Assembly: GCA_947591245.1 (NCBI GenBank)
Contig: CANQCY010000002.1
Span: forward strand, 100,911 to 164,910
Origin: an uncultured Lachnospiraceae bacterium
GTDB taxonomy: Bacteria > Bacillota > Clostridia > Lachnospirales > Lachnospiraceae
Direction: 5' to 3'
DNA length: 64,000 nucleotides
A program made the translations under genes and the position numbers. Below, one piece after another: positions 29,092 to 37,661 of this stretch (positions are counted from its first letter, which is position 1; each line of letters starts with the position of its first letter). The notes beneath the pieces are model-generated. The model was not told the origin of the DNA. It did no database searches and worked only from the letters and a program-made list of their open reading frames with translations.

Positions 29092-31293
29092 TTAATACTG
29101 CGGAACATCCTTCGGCATGAAAAAGCGGTCGGCAAAAAGCGACTTTACAAGTATATTATATTCCGCCTTCGTAAGATTTGCCCTCATGTTTGCAAATATC
29201 TCCGTCTCGTCGTATAGTTCAGCCGTCATCTGCGCGATGCTCTTATTCTGGTCTGCATCAAAGCTCATCACATTCTGGCTTCCCGCAAGGGGACTCCATT
29301 TCTCCCAATTCGCGAGGCCTGTACCGTTCGGATTTCCCGTTGCCAGAAAATTGCCGAAATACTTCTGCATCACAGCTGTCAGGTCAAGCCTGCCCGCCTT
29401 GTTTGATGAGGAAATGGCGTTGGGCGAATAATTTTTATGGGAATTTTTGTAAATCCCGCTCAAAAACTCTTTACTCGATCCATGGAACGCCCCTACGAAA
29501 TTGCTGTAAAATCCGTCCGTCACACTGGCATTCGTTCCCCATTTGAAACGGTATGCATATATGTCCGAATGAGCCGGATCCTGATAAAACAGCTTTGCCG
29601 GTTTTTCAATGTAAAAATGCGACTGAAGCATGCTTCCGTATTTGACGCCGCTCGCCAGAAGATTTACCATCTGGGTGGATGAGGTGATTTCTGCCACATC
29701 GTTCAGCTCTGACGTAAGGCTTCCGTTCCACGCATAGCTCGAAAACTCAGTGACATCGCTGCCGAGAATCATCGGAACCCGGTTATAATTGCCGCTCTGA
29801 ATCACGTCAGTCCCTTCCTTCGGCACGACTACGCCATCTGCAAAACACTGCGGAAACCGATCGAGCCGCAACGCCGTCGAACGATACATGCTTGCGACTT
29901 CCGCCGTAGTCAGCGAATAAAACAGATCGCGCACTTCAGAATCCGACGCATTTTCAATATAAGCAAGTCCGCTTTTCTGGTTTTGGCAGACGCCTCGATT
30001 TACAAGAATCTTAGCCAGCTTCTCATTCGCCGACTCCTCTCCCTGCTCATTCGTGCACGTTGTAAAACCACCGCTGAAAATAATGGCTTTATGGAACAGG
30101 CCGCTGCACCCCGGAGAAAGAAGGCAGAGCATCGCATTTCTCCCGCCGGCGGAAAAGCCGGACAGCGTAACATTTGCCGGATTGCCGCCGAAATTTGCGA
30201 TCTCATCGCGAACCCACGTGAGCGCCGCCTTAATATCCAGCAGGGCAAAATTCCCACTGTTTTCCTCGCTGGTTCCGTTTCTGAGCGCCTTATGGCTCAA
30301 AAAACCGAATGCGCCGACGCGGTACTCCACCGTCACCACAATGGCGTTGGATACCGGTACCATATTGGAAAAACTGTCATTCGCATTCCCACTCGCATTT
30401 CCGCCGCCGTGCAGGTACACCATGACCGGCAGATTCGTCTGTCCGTTATTCGGGCGGCAGACATTTACATACAGGCAGTCTTCCGTCCCCGCAAAGCCCG
30501 TGCCGTCGCTGTACTGCGCCGCTCCTTCCCGCGGCGTAACAGCACTCCGCGTTCCGGTCCACGCCTCCACCGGCTGCGGCGCTTTCCAGCGATTGTTTCC
30601 CGCCGTAGAAACGCCATACGGAATGCCATACCAGACAAGAGCCTTTGCATCCGCCTCTTCCACTCCGGCCACGCTGCCCTTGGACGTCGTGCGGACAAGC
30701 TCAGACTGCACCGACGCCTTAACCTTTTTTACCTTGCTTCCATCCTTGGATGTGATCGTAATCACGGATTTGCCTTTTGCCACCGCCGAAATTCTTCCAT
30801 TGGCCGTCACTGTTACCGCGGCGGGATTCGATGATGAATAAAAAAGCTTTTTATTCGATGCATTTGATGGGAAAACCGCCGCCGACAATTTCGCCTTCCC
30901 TCCCACAAAAAGCGAAAGGCTGGTGGATGGGACGCTGATTTTCGTCACCTTTTGGCCGACCGTCACCTTTATCGTAAACACTTTTTTCTTCTTTTTATTG
31001 TATCCGCGAATATACGCGCTTCCCTTTTTAAGTCCTTTTATTTTCTTATTTCCGATCACTTTTACGACTTTTTTCCTGCTGGACTTCCATTTCAGGCCGG
31101 TACATTTTCCCTTGTCTGCCTTCGTGAGCGGATTATTTGCAATAATATTTTTAATCGCAGCCTTCTTCCCTTTTTTCAGCGTATAAGCCGGATTTTCCGC
31201 AGCCTTTGCCGATTTGGCGGCGTCGCTCCAGACGCCCGACGCCAAAATAATCATACCTGAAAACAAGATTATCTTTTGAAGTTTCTGATTCAT
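29092..31293 (-). CDS. Secreted type-B carboxylesterase with N-terminal Lys-rich Ig-like (BIG_2) region
   Basis: Signal peptide; Ig-like VTKISVPSTSLSLFVGGKAKLSAAVFPSNASNKKLFYSSSNPAAVTVTANGRISAVAKGKSVITITS; esterase motifs VYLHGGG, GFSAGGRNAM, EDCLYVNVCRP. Confidence 0.9.
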   Translation of the reverse strand: MNQKLQKIILFSGMIILASGVWSDAAKSAKAAENPAYTLKKGKKAAIKNIIANNPLTKADKGKCTGLKWKSSRKKVVKVIGNKKIKGLKKGSAYIRGYNKKKKKVFTIKVTVGQKVTKISVPSTSLSLFVGGKAKLSAAVFPSNASNKKLFYSSSNPAAVTVTANGRISAVAKGKSVITITSKDGSKVKKVKASVQSELVRTTSKGSVAGVEEADAKALVWYGIPYGVSTAGNNRWKAPQPVEAWTGTRSAVTPREGAAQYSDGTGFAGTEDCLYVNVCRPNNGQTNLPVMVYLHGGGNASGNANDSFSNMVPVSNAIVVTVEYRVGAFGFLSHKALRNGTSEENSGNFALLDIKAALTWVRDEIANFGGNPANVTLSGFSAGGRNAMLCLLSPGCSGLFHKAIIFSGGFTTCTNEQGEESANEKLAKILVNRGVCQNQKSGLAYIENASDSEVRDLFYSLTTAEVASMYRSTALRLDRFPQCFADGVVVPKEGTDVIQSGNYNRVPMILGSDVTEFSSYAWNGSLTSELNDVAEITSSTQMVNLLASGVKYGSMLQSHFYIEKPAKLFYQDPAHSDIYAYRFKWGTNASVTDGFYSNFVGAFHGSSKEFLSGIYKNSHKNYSPNAISSSNKAGRLDLTAVMQKYFGNFLATGNPNGTGLANWEKWSPLAGSQNVMSFDADQNKSIAQMTAELYDETEIFANMRANLTKAEYNILVKSLFADRFFMPKDVPQY

Positions 31294-31345
31294 AGCTTTT
31301 CCTCATTTCTGCATGACGGACTTTGTTCGCCCCATCTTTTTTGCG

Positions 31346-31398
31346 CATTAAATTTAATGATTGTCCCTTAGGGACTTTGCCGAAATAAATTTATTTCG
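31346..31398. repeat. Cluster of three short palindromes between gpsA and the esterase
   Basis: CATTAAATTTAATG (31346-31359), GTCCCTTAGGGAC (31363-31375), CGAAATAAATTTATTTCG (31381-31398). Confidence 0.7.
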
Positions 31399-31466
31399 CA
31401 ACAGTTCCCTGCAAGCCATATACTACCAATTCCATGAGACAAAAATAAGGCAGCGGCAAAAAATAA

Positions 31467-32474
31467 TTACCAGCTGAGCGATTGGTACTCGATGACGCGT
31501 TCCCGCAAAATAAGATCCGAAAGCGCCTGCTCCACTGATTTTCCGTCAAATAGCACGGCATTGATCTGTTCCACGATCGGCATATTGACATGATGCCTGT
31601 TCGCCAGCGCCATAGCCGCCCTCGCGCAGTTGACGCCTTCGATCACCTGACGGATCTCCCGTTTTGCCTCTTCTAACGTCTTTCCCTTTCCTAACAGGTA
31701 TCCGCAGTTATGATTCCGGCTGTGTTTGCTCGTGCAGGTCACGATCAGATCCCCGATGCCGGACAAGCCGAAGAAGGACTCCATTTTCCCTCCCATCTCC
31801 ATCCCAAGCCGGCTGATCTCCGCAATCCCCCGCGTCATCAGCGCCGCTTTCGTATTATCCCCCAGCCCCATTCCATCCAGAATACCCGCCGCCAACGCGA
31901 TCACGTTTTTCAACGCCCCGCCTAGCTCAATTCCGATTATGTCAGGGCTGACATACACGCGAAAATTTTTTCCCATAAATACATCCTGAATAAAGACCGC
32001 CGTCTTTTCCGACTTTGCGCCAACCACAACCGTTGTCGGCGCGCCCCTTGAAACCTCTTCAGCGTGGCTTGGCCCGGACAGCACTGCCACATCCGCCTGT
32101 GGAAGCTCCTGCTCGATGATTGGGCACAGAGTCATCAGGGTAGTATCTTCAATTCCCTTTGCCGCATTTACAATAATCTGTCCTTCCTGAATAAACGGTT
32201 TCACGAGCCGCGCTGTAGAGCGAATATACGGAGAAGCTACCGAAAATACCAAAATGTCCTTTTCGCTGCACGCCTTTTCCAAATCATCCTCGATCACGAT
32301 CGACTCCGGCAGCTTAATTCCCGGCAGACGGTTCGCATCCTCCCTTTTCTCCCGGAGCATTTCAACTTTCTCTTTCGTCTTTGACCAGACGGTGACCCTA
32401 TGGCCATTTGCTTCACATAAAACAGCAAGCGCTATCCCCCAGCTTCCCGCTCCCAAAAAACAGATTCTTTTCAT
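31467..32474 (-). CDS. gpsA: Glycerol-3-phosphate dehydrogenase [NAD(P)+]
   Basis: ICFLGAGSWGIALAVLCEANGHRVTVWSK; GGALKNVIALAAGILDGMGLGDNTKAALMTRG. Confidence 0.97.
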   Translation of the reverse strand: MKRICFLGAGSWGIALAVLCEANGHRVTVWSKTKEKVEMLREKREDANRLPGIKLPESIVIEDDLEKACSEKDILVFSVASPYIRSTARLVKPFIQEGQIIVNAAKGIEDTTLMTLCPIIEQELPQADVAVLSGPSHAEEVSRGAPTTVVVGAKSEKTAVFIQDVFMGKNFRVYVSPDIIGIELGGALKNVIALAAGILDGMGLGDNTKAALMTRGIAEISRLGMEMGGKMESFFGLSGIGDLIVTCTSKHSRNHNCGYLLGKGKTLEEAKREIRQVIEGVNCARAAMALANRHHVNMPIVEQINAVLFDGKSVEQALSDLILRERVIEYQSLSW

Positions 32475-33130
32475 TGTGCGGCTCCTTTCTTTGCGCCTAA
32501 TTTATTCTCGGTTCCATTCAATAACCGCTTGATATTTGCGCTGTGTTTTATGTAAGCTAAGGCGGTAAACAGAAGGCTTATAATAAGTATTGCCGGAAAA
32601 CAGCCGCTCTCCCTGTAATGTATTGCGGAAAAAATAGGAATGTACCACACCACTATGAGCGATCCGAGAGAGACGTAACGGGTTAGCGCCACGACCGTGA
32701 TGAAAATTGCAAACCCGATCCCGATAAACACCGCGTCTAGCGTAGAAACAATGATCACCGCCGCAGATACCGCAATTCCTTTCCCGCCCTTAAAATGGAG
32801 CGTGGCAGGAAAATTGTGTCCGAGAACGACGCCAAGTCCGGCGCACAGCGTAAACAGGTAAGTCAAATCCGCATCGTACCCCATATAATTACAGTACCCA
32901 AATTTGACGGCGAGCGTCGGCACAAATGTTTTCATCAGATCCCCGACAAATGTAAGCGCCCCCGCCTTTGCTCCGAGGGAACGGAGCGCATTCGTCGTTC
33001 CAATATTGCCGCTTCCGGTTGAACGGATATCCATCCCATTCATTTTTCCCACGATATATCCCGTCGAAAAACAGCCAAACACATACCCGATCATCAAAAT
33101 CACAAGTCCGGTCATGATATATATGATCAC
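32471..33130 (-). CDS. plsY: Glycerol-3-phosphate acyltransferase PlsY
   Basis: DIRSTGSGNIGTTNALRSLGAKAG; VLGHNFPATLHFKGGKGIAVSAA. Confidence 0.96.
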   Translation of the reverse strand: MIIYIMTGLVILMIGYVFGCFSTGYIVGKMNGMDIRSTGSGNIGTTNALRSLGAKAGALTFVGDLMKTFVPTLAVKFGYCNYMGYDADLTYLFTLCAGLGVVLGHNFPATLHFKGGKGIAVSAAVIIVSTLDAVFIGIGFAIFITVVALTRYVSLGSLIVVWYIPIFSAIHYRESGCFPAILIISLLFTALAYIKHSANIKRLLNGTENKLGAKKGAAQ

Positions 33131-34455
33131 TACTCTTTCTCCTTTCGTTCACGTATAAAAATGCGAATCGGCGTTCCCATAAAACCAAACGTCTCACGGA
33201 TGCGGTTTTCAATATAACGCTGATATGAAAAGTGCATGAGCTCTTTGTCATTTACAAAAAGCACAAACGTCGGCGGTTTCGTACTGACCTGGGTCATATA
33301 AAACAGCTTCAGCCTCTTTCCTTTATCCGAAGGCGGCTGCTGCATGGCAACGGCCTCCATCAGGATCTCGTTCAGCACGCCGGTCTGTATCCGCATGGCG
33401 TGAAACTGAATAACGGTCTCGATCTGATCAAACAGACGGTGCGTCCGCTGTCCCGTAAGGGCGGAAATAAACATGATTTCCGCATAGGGTACAAAAGACA
33501 GGATTTCGCGAATCCGGCTCGTATATTTTTTCACCGTATTGTTATCTTTTTCTATGGCGTCCCATTTATTGACCGCCACGATCAATCCCCTGCCGCGTTC
33601 ATGGGCGATCCCGGCAATTTTAGCATCCTGTTCGCTCACACCCTCGACTGCGTCGATCATTAAAATAACTACGTCTGATCTTTCAATTGCCGCCACTGCT
33701 CTTATAATACTATATCGTTCTAAATCCTCTTTGATTTTATTCTTCCTTCTTATGCCAGCCGTGTCAATAAAAACATATTCTTTTCCATCCCTGACAATCT
33801 CCGTATCGATCGCATCCCGCGTCGTACCGGCGATATCGGAGACGATCACTCGGTTTTCTCCGACCAGCTTGTTGATCAGGGAAGATTTTCCTGCATTGGG
33901 CTTTCCTACTATGGCGATTTTAGGACGCTCATCCTCTTCGTCCTCAAATTTTTCGGGGGCAATGTGCTCCAAAACAGCATCCAGCATGTCTCCGATTCCG
34001 AGTTTTGACGTTGCCGATACCGGATGCGGATCGCCGATTCCGAGATTATAAAATTCATATACATCCGGCATAAATTTTTCAAAATTGTCCACTTTATTTA
34101 CAACCAGAACAACCGGCTTGGCAGATTTGCGAAGCATATCCGCCACCTTGAAATCCGCATCGACAAGCCCCTGCCTCACATCCGTAATAAACATAATGAC
34201 GTCCGCCGTCTCAATCGCTATATTTGCCTGCTCCCGCATATGGGAGAGCATAACGTCTTTTGCATCCATATCGATTCCTCCGGTATCGATAAGGGACATG
34301 CTGTGATTCAGCCATGTTATATCCGCATAAATGCGGTCCCTTGTCACGCCCGGATAATCTTTCACAATCGATATCCTCTCCCCGGCAAGAGTATTGAAAA
34401 GCGTTGATTTTCCTACATTCGGTCTTCCGACAATTGCCACAATCGGTCTGCTCAT
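33130..34455 (-). CDS. der: Ribosome biogenesis GTPase Der
   Basis: Two G domains: IVGRPNVGKSTLFN ... IVGKPNAGKSSLINKL; C-terminal KH-like domain. Confidence 0.97.
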   Translation of the reverse strand: MSRPIVAIVGRPNVGKSTLFNTLAGERISIVKDYPGVTRDRIYADITWLNHSMSLIDTGGIDMDAKDVMLSHMREQANIAIETADVIMFITDVRQGLVDADFKVADMLRKSAKPVVLVVNKVDNFEKFMPDVYEFYNLGIGDPHPVSATSKLGIGDMLDAVLEHIAPEKFEDEEDERPKIAIVGKPNAGKSSLINKLVGENRVIVSDIAGTTRDAIDTEIVRDGKEYVFIDTAGIRRKNKIKEDLERYSIIRAVAAIERSDVVILMIDAVEGVSEQDAKIAGIAHERGRGLIVAVNKWDAIEKDNNTVKKYTSRIREILSFVPYAEIMFISALTGQRTHRLFDQIETVIQFHAMRIQTGVLNEILMEAVAMQQPPSDKGKRLKLFYMTQVSTKPPTFVLFVNDKELMHFSYQRYIENRIRETFGFMGTPIRIFIRERKEKE

Positions 34456-34540
34456 AAAACTTTTCTCCATTCCATATTTTTGCATAAATATTGATATCAG
34501 AATACAGCAGATGCTTTGCCATGCGGCGAACCAGATTTTT

Positions 34541-34573
34541 CAGCGGTATCCGAACCGGATACCGCTGTTTTTC
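34541..34573 (+). terminator. Perfect 12-bp hairpin with U-tract only on the plus strand
   Basis: CAGCGGTATCCG-AAC-CGGATACCGCTG-TTTTT; on the minus strand the stem is followed by AAAAATC. Confidence 0.7.
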
Positions 34574-34619
34574 TTACTTATTTCGCTTCTTTCGGCTGAG
34601 CATTTTGGCGGCGTATATA

Positions 34620-35117
34620 TCAAATAACTTTAAGAGTTTTGCCTACTGCTTTAATGTAAAACTCCCCCGTGTCGCAGTGCAGCTCAACCGTCCTCCCGAA
34701 ATTCTCTCCGGTGTCTTCCGCCACCAGTCGAATACCCAGCTTATTCAATGCCTTTTTTGCCGCTAAGGCGTTCCTTTCCCCGATGTTTCCGATTCCCGAT
34801 CCTTTCGTGACCTGAAACATTTTTGCCCCGCCGGCTATTTTTGCAACAAGGCGCCTTCTATCCGCTCCCATTGCCAACACCCGCTTCAAAAGCTCCTCGG
34901 TTCCAGTATCGCCAAATTTTGCTATATTTGAATTATTTCTGATTAATGTACTATCTGGCAGCATATAGTGAACCAGCCCGCCAACGCGCAGTACCGGATC
35001 ATATAAAGTCAGTCCGACGCATGAGCCAAGTCCCACTGTCGCGATTATATCCGGCGCTCTGCATATGTTCAAATCTGCCATCCCAACTTTTATAATCTGA
35101 CTCATTGTTTCCCTCAC
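34620..35117 (-). CDS. cheD: Chemoreceptor glutamine deamidase CheD
   Basis: TVGLGSCVGLTLYDP...GGLVHYMLPDS; KIAGGAKMF; ALNKLGIRLVAEDTGENFGRTV. Confidence 0.96.
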   Translation of the reverse strand: MRETMSQIIKVGMADLNICRAPDIIATVGLGSCVGLTLYDPVLRVGGLVHYMLPDSTLIRNNSNIAKFGDTGTEELLKRVLAMGADRRRLVAKIAGGAKMFQVTKGSGIGNIGERNALAAKKALNKLGIRLVAEDTGENFGRTVELHCDTGEFYIKAVGKTLKVI

Positions 35118-35734
35118 ATGCTAAATCCCAGCGCTGTTAATATCTTATCATACGATTCCTGATCCGGCATCAGAATAAAATAGCCGTCAAGCACTACCTG
35201 ATTCCCAAATTCAGTCTCAATCAATAAAACGTAGTCTCCGTACTGTCCAAACTCAATTGCCGGCACACTCAGCAGCGAAGCCGCCATATCAATTGAAATA
35301 TAGGGGATTGACGGCGTGATAACCAGATTGGTCATCGTCGCCAATGCGGACAGGTACGAACCTGCGATAATATTTCCGATCTCCTTGAGAGCAGATAAAT
35401 CCATCTCCGTAAAATCGCCCGCATAATCCGGATCCCGCCCCATCAGGCGGTTTACGAGATACTTCGCCGGACCCATCCTCATCATGAACATCATACTCCC
35501 TTGGATATCCGATCCGATTTCCAGAAAGATGCCTACTACAACCTCCTCTTCCGGACAAATCACCGCACCAAGTTTGGAAATCTCCAACAATTGCACTTGG
35601 GGAACATGCATATTTACCTTGATAGACAGCATCGACGCAATTGCCGTCATAGCATTTCCCGCACCGACATTTCCGATTTCCTTCAAAACATCAATGTAGT
35701 TCTCATTTATTTCCTGTAAAGAATGTTTTTCCAT
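35114..35734 (-). CDS. cheC: Chemotaxis phosphatase CheC
   Basis: DVLKEIGNVGAGNAMTAIASML and SALKEIGNIIAGSYLSALATMT, the two CheC active-site helices. Confidence 0.96.
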   Translation of the reverse strand: MEKHSLQEINENYIDVLKEIGNVGAGNAMTAIASMLSIKVNMHVPQVQLLEISKLGAVICPEEEVVVGIFLEIGSDIQGSMMFMMRMGPAKYLVNRLMGRDPDYAGDFTEMDLSALKEIGNIIAGSYLSALATMTNLVITPSIPYISIDMAASLLSVPAIEFGQYGDYVLLIETEFGNQVVLDGYFILMPDQESYDKILTALGFSM

Positions 35735-35958
35735 ACAGTCCTCCAATTTCGTACATACTGCTTATCGTTTTAAGTTCCGTCTTGCCGCTTAAGCTGTTAA
35801 CAGCCGTTAGCACGAGTACGGCAATAAGCCTTGCCTCCTCCCAGGACTTTGCGTCCGCGGCAAGTCCCTGAAGGCTTTTACCGAACGCTGCCGAAACTAT
35901 AATAACACATTTATCAAAAAATTTCTACCTTATTTCTTCTCTTTTCCAATATATTGCA

Positions 35959-36351
35959 TCACCCGGCCTCAAATGCGTTATCCAAATGCGTGATCCGATC
36001 CCCGTCGACTGCGATCACATCAAACCGGATCGGCGTATCCGGATCGATTCTCTCTCTGTATATGTAATATCGGGCGCATTTACAAATATTCCGGATTTTT
36101 TTGGGGGAAACCGCGCTTAGGCCGCCGCCAAACTCCGTATTTTTCCGGTATTTTACTTCCACAAATACGAGCTCGCCCCCATCCATTGCAACAATATCGA
36201 TCTCTGCCTCCCGGCAGCGGTAATTTGTCGCCAGTATCCGGTAGCCCTTCTGCTCCAAATACCTGCATGCAAGCTCCTCCTTTTCCCTTCCTTTTTCTCT
36301 CGCGTTCAAACTGTTCCTCCCCCCGAAAAACATGTACGGGCGGTTCTTCAC
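35959..36351 (-). CDS. YraN family (UPF0102) nuclease-like protein
   Basis: GREKEELACRYLEQKGYRILATNYRCREAEIDIVAMDGGELVFVEVKYR. Confidence 0.95.
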   Translation of the reverse strand: MKNRPYMFFGGRNSLNAREKGREKEELACRYLEQKGYRILATNYRCREAEIDIVAMDGGELVFVEVKYRKNTEFGGGLSAVSPKKIRNICKCARYYIYRERIDPDTPIRFDVIAVDGDRITHLDNAFEAG

Positions 36352-36367
36352 GCATACCCGCCAAATG

Positions 36368-37480
36368 TCACATTTCTTCTAAAATGCTGCGGATCTCCGC
36401 CTCCGCCACCGGTCTTGCATAAATATCATCGCCAAACGTGATGACGTCGCCGATTCCCTTTTGAAATACAAAACGAAGCTTCCCGTCCCTTACTTTTTTA
36501 TCCGTATATAATTTTTTTATCAGCTCATCCCGGTCAATGTAGTCCGGTATCCTGACCGGAAGCCCTATCCGCTCCAAAAGAGCGATCACCCGATCCCTCT
36601 GCTCTGCGCTCAAAAAGCGCAGCTTGCAGCCAAGTTTCACCTGAGCGGCCATGCCGATTGAAAGGGCTTCCCCATGAAGAAGGCGGTAATCGCTGACCGT
36701 CTCGATCGCACGTCCGACCGTATGTCCCAGATTGAGTATCTCCCGCAGGCTTTTTTCCTTTTCATCCTTCATCACGACCTGATATTTTACGTTGCAATTT
36801 TTCTCGGATATGTGTTCGCACACCTCGGGCACCACATTCAATACGTCATCCACATGGTTTTCGATATATTCAAAAAATTCCGCGTCGGCAAGACACGCGT
36901 GCTTCACCGTCTCCGCAAGCCCGTTGATCAGATGCTGCCGCGGCAATGTTTTCCAGGCGCCTATATCCACATACACTTTCCTCGGCTGATAAATCAAGCC
37001 AATGAGGTTGGTCGCAAGTTCTGTATCTACCGCTGTCTTTCCTCCGATCGAGGCGTCCGCTGCTGCCAAAAGCGTGGTCGCATAATTCACAAACGGCACT
37101 CCTCTTCCAAACGTGCCCGCCACAAAACCTGCCAGATCCGTGACAACGCCGCCGCCCACCGCCACAACGCAGCAGTCCCGCCGGAATCCCTTTTCCAGCA
37201 TAGCGTCCTCTATTATTTCCTTCGTCCTTCTGCTCTTGCTCTTTTCTCCCGCCGGAAATTCGAAAAGCTCCGCCGAAAATCCAGCCTTTTCCAATTCCCC
37301 GCACACCGGAACCGCATACAAATCCTTTACATTGCTGTCCGTGATAATCGCAAATTTCTTACACCGCCCCACCAATCCGTTTTCCATATCCTTTGCCAGT
37401 TCCGGAATCAGATTCCGTCCGATCTGTACGTCATATGAATCATCCACTGTTTTTTTTAATTCCACTCTAAATCTTTTCAC
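36368..37480 (-). CDS. aroB: 3-dehydroquinate synthase
   Basis: VVAVGGGVVTDLAGFVAGTFGRGVPFVNYATTLLAAADASIGGKTAVD; LNLGHTVGRAIE; LHGEALSIGM. Confidence 0.97.
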   Translation of the reverse strand: MKRFRVELKKTVDDSYDVQIGRNLIPELAKDMENGLVGRCKKFAIITDSNVKDLYAVPVCGELEKAGFSAELFEFPAGEKSKSRRTKEIIEDAMLEKGFRRDCCVVAVGGGVVTDLAGFVAGTFGRGVPFVNYATTLLAAADASIGGKTAVDTELATNLIGLIYQPRKVYVDIGAWKTLPRQHLINGLAETVKHACLADAEFFEYIENHVDDVLNVVPEVCEHISEKNCNVKYQVVMKDEKEKSLREILNLGHTVGRAIETVSDYRLLHGEALSIGMAAQVKLGCKLRFLSAEQRDRVIALLERIGLPVRIPDYIDRDELIKKLYTDKKVRDGKLRFVFQKGIGDVITFGDDIYARPVAEAEIRSILEEM

Positions 37481-37600
37481 CGTCTTCTCCTTTCCGGAAC
37501 CGCCGCCCCGGTCTTTTGCGCAAGCGGCGCGCCTCTGCCATCTATCATACTCTTTTTAGACATATTTTTCAATCCTTTTCTTTGGCCGGGGACGCATTTC

Positions 37601-37629
37601 TTGACTTTCTAATTTACATATCATATAAT
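37601..37629 (+). promoter_or_regulatory. Sigma-A promoter of glmS
   Basis: TTGACT-N17-TATAAT, about 33 nt upstream of ATG. Confidence 0.8.
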
Positions 37630-37661
37630 ACAAATAAAAGTACAAAATCTGGAGGATTATT

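Noticed and set aside
35747-35940. Possible c-di-GMP-I (GEMM) riboswitch upstream of cheC, because of the string GGACGCAAAGTCC.
   Set aside because: Only GACGCAAAG matches; the GGCAAAC segment, the GNRA-capped P1 hairpin and the tetraloop receptor/GGG-UUACCGA part are not present.
37481-37661. glmS ribozyme in the glmS 5' region.
   Set aside because: No recognisable ribozyme core, and the apparent promoter lies too close to ATG.
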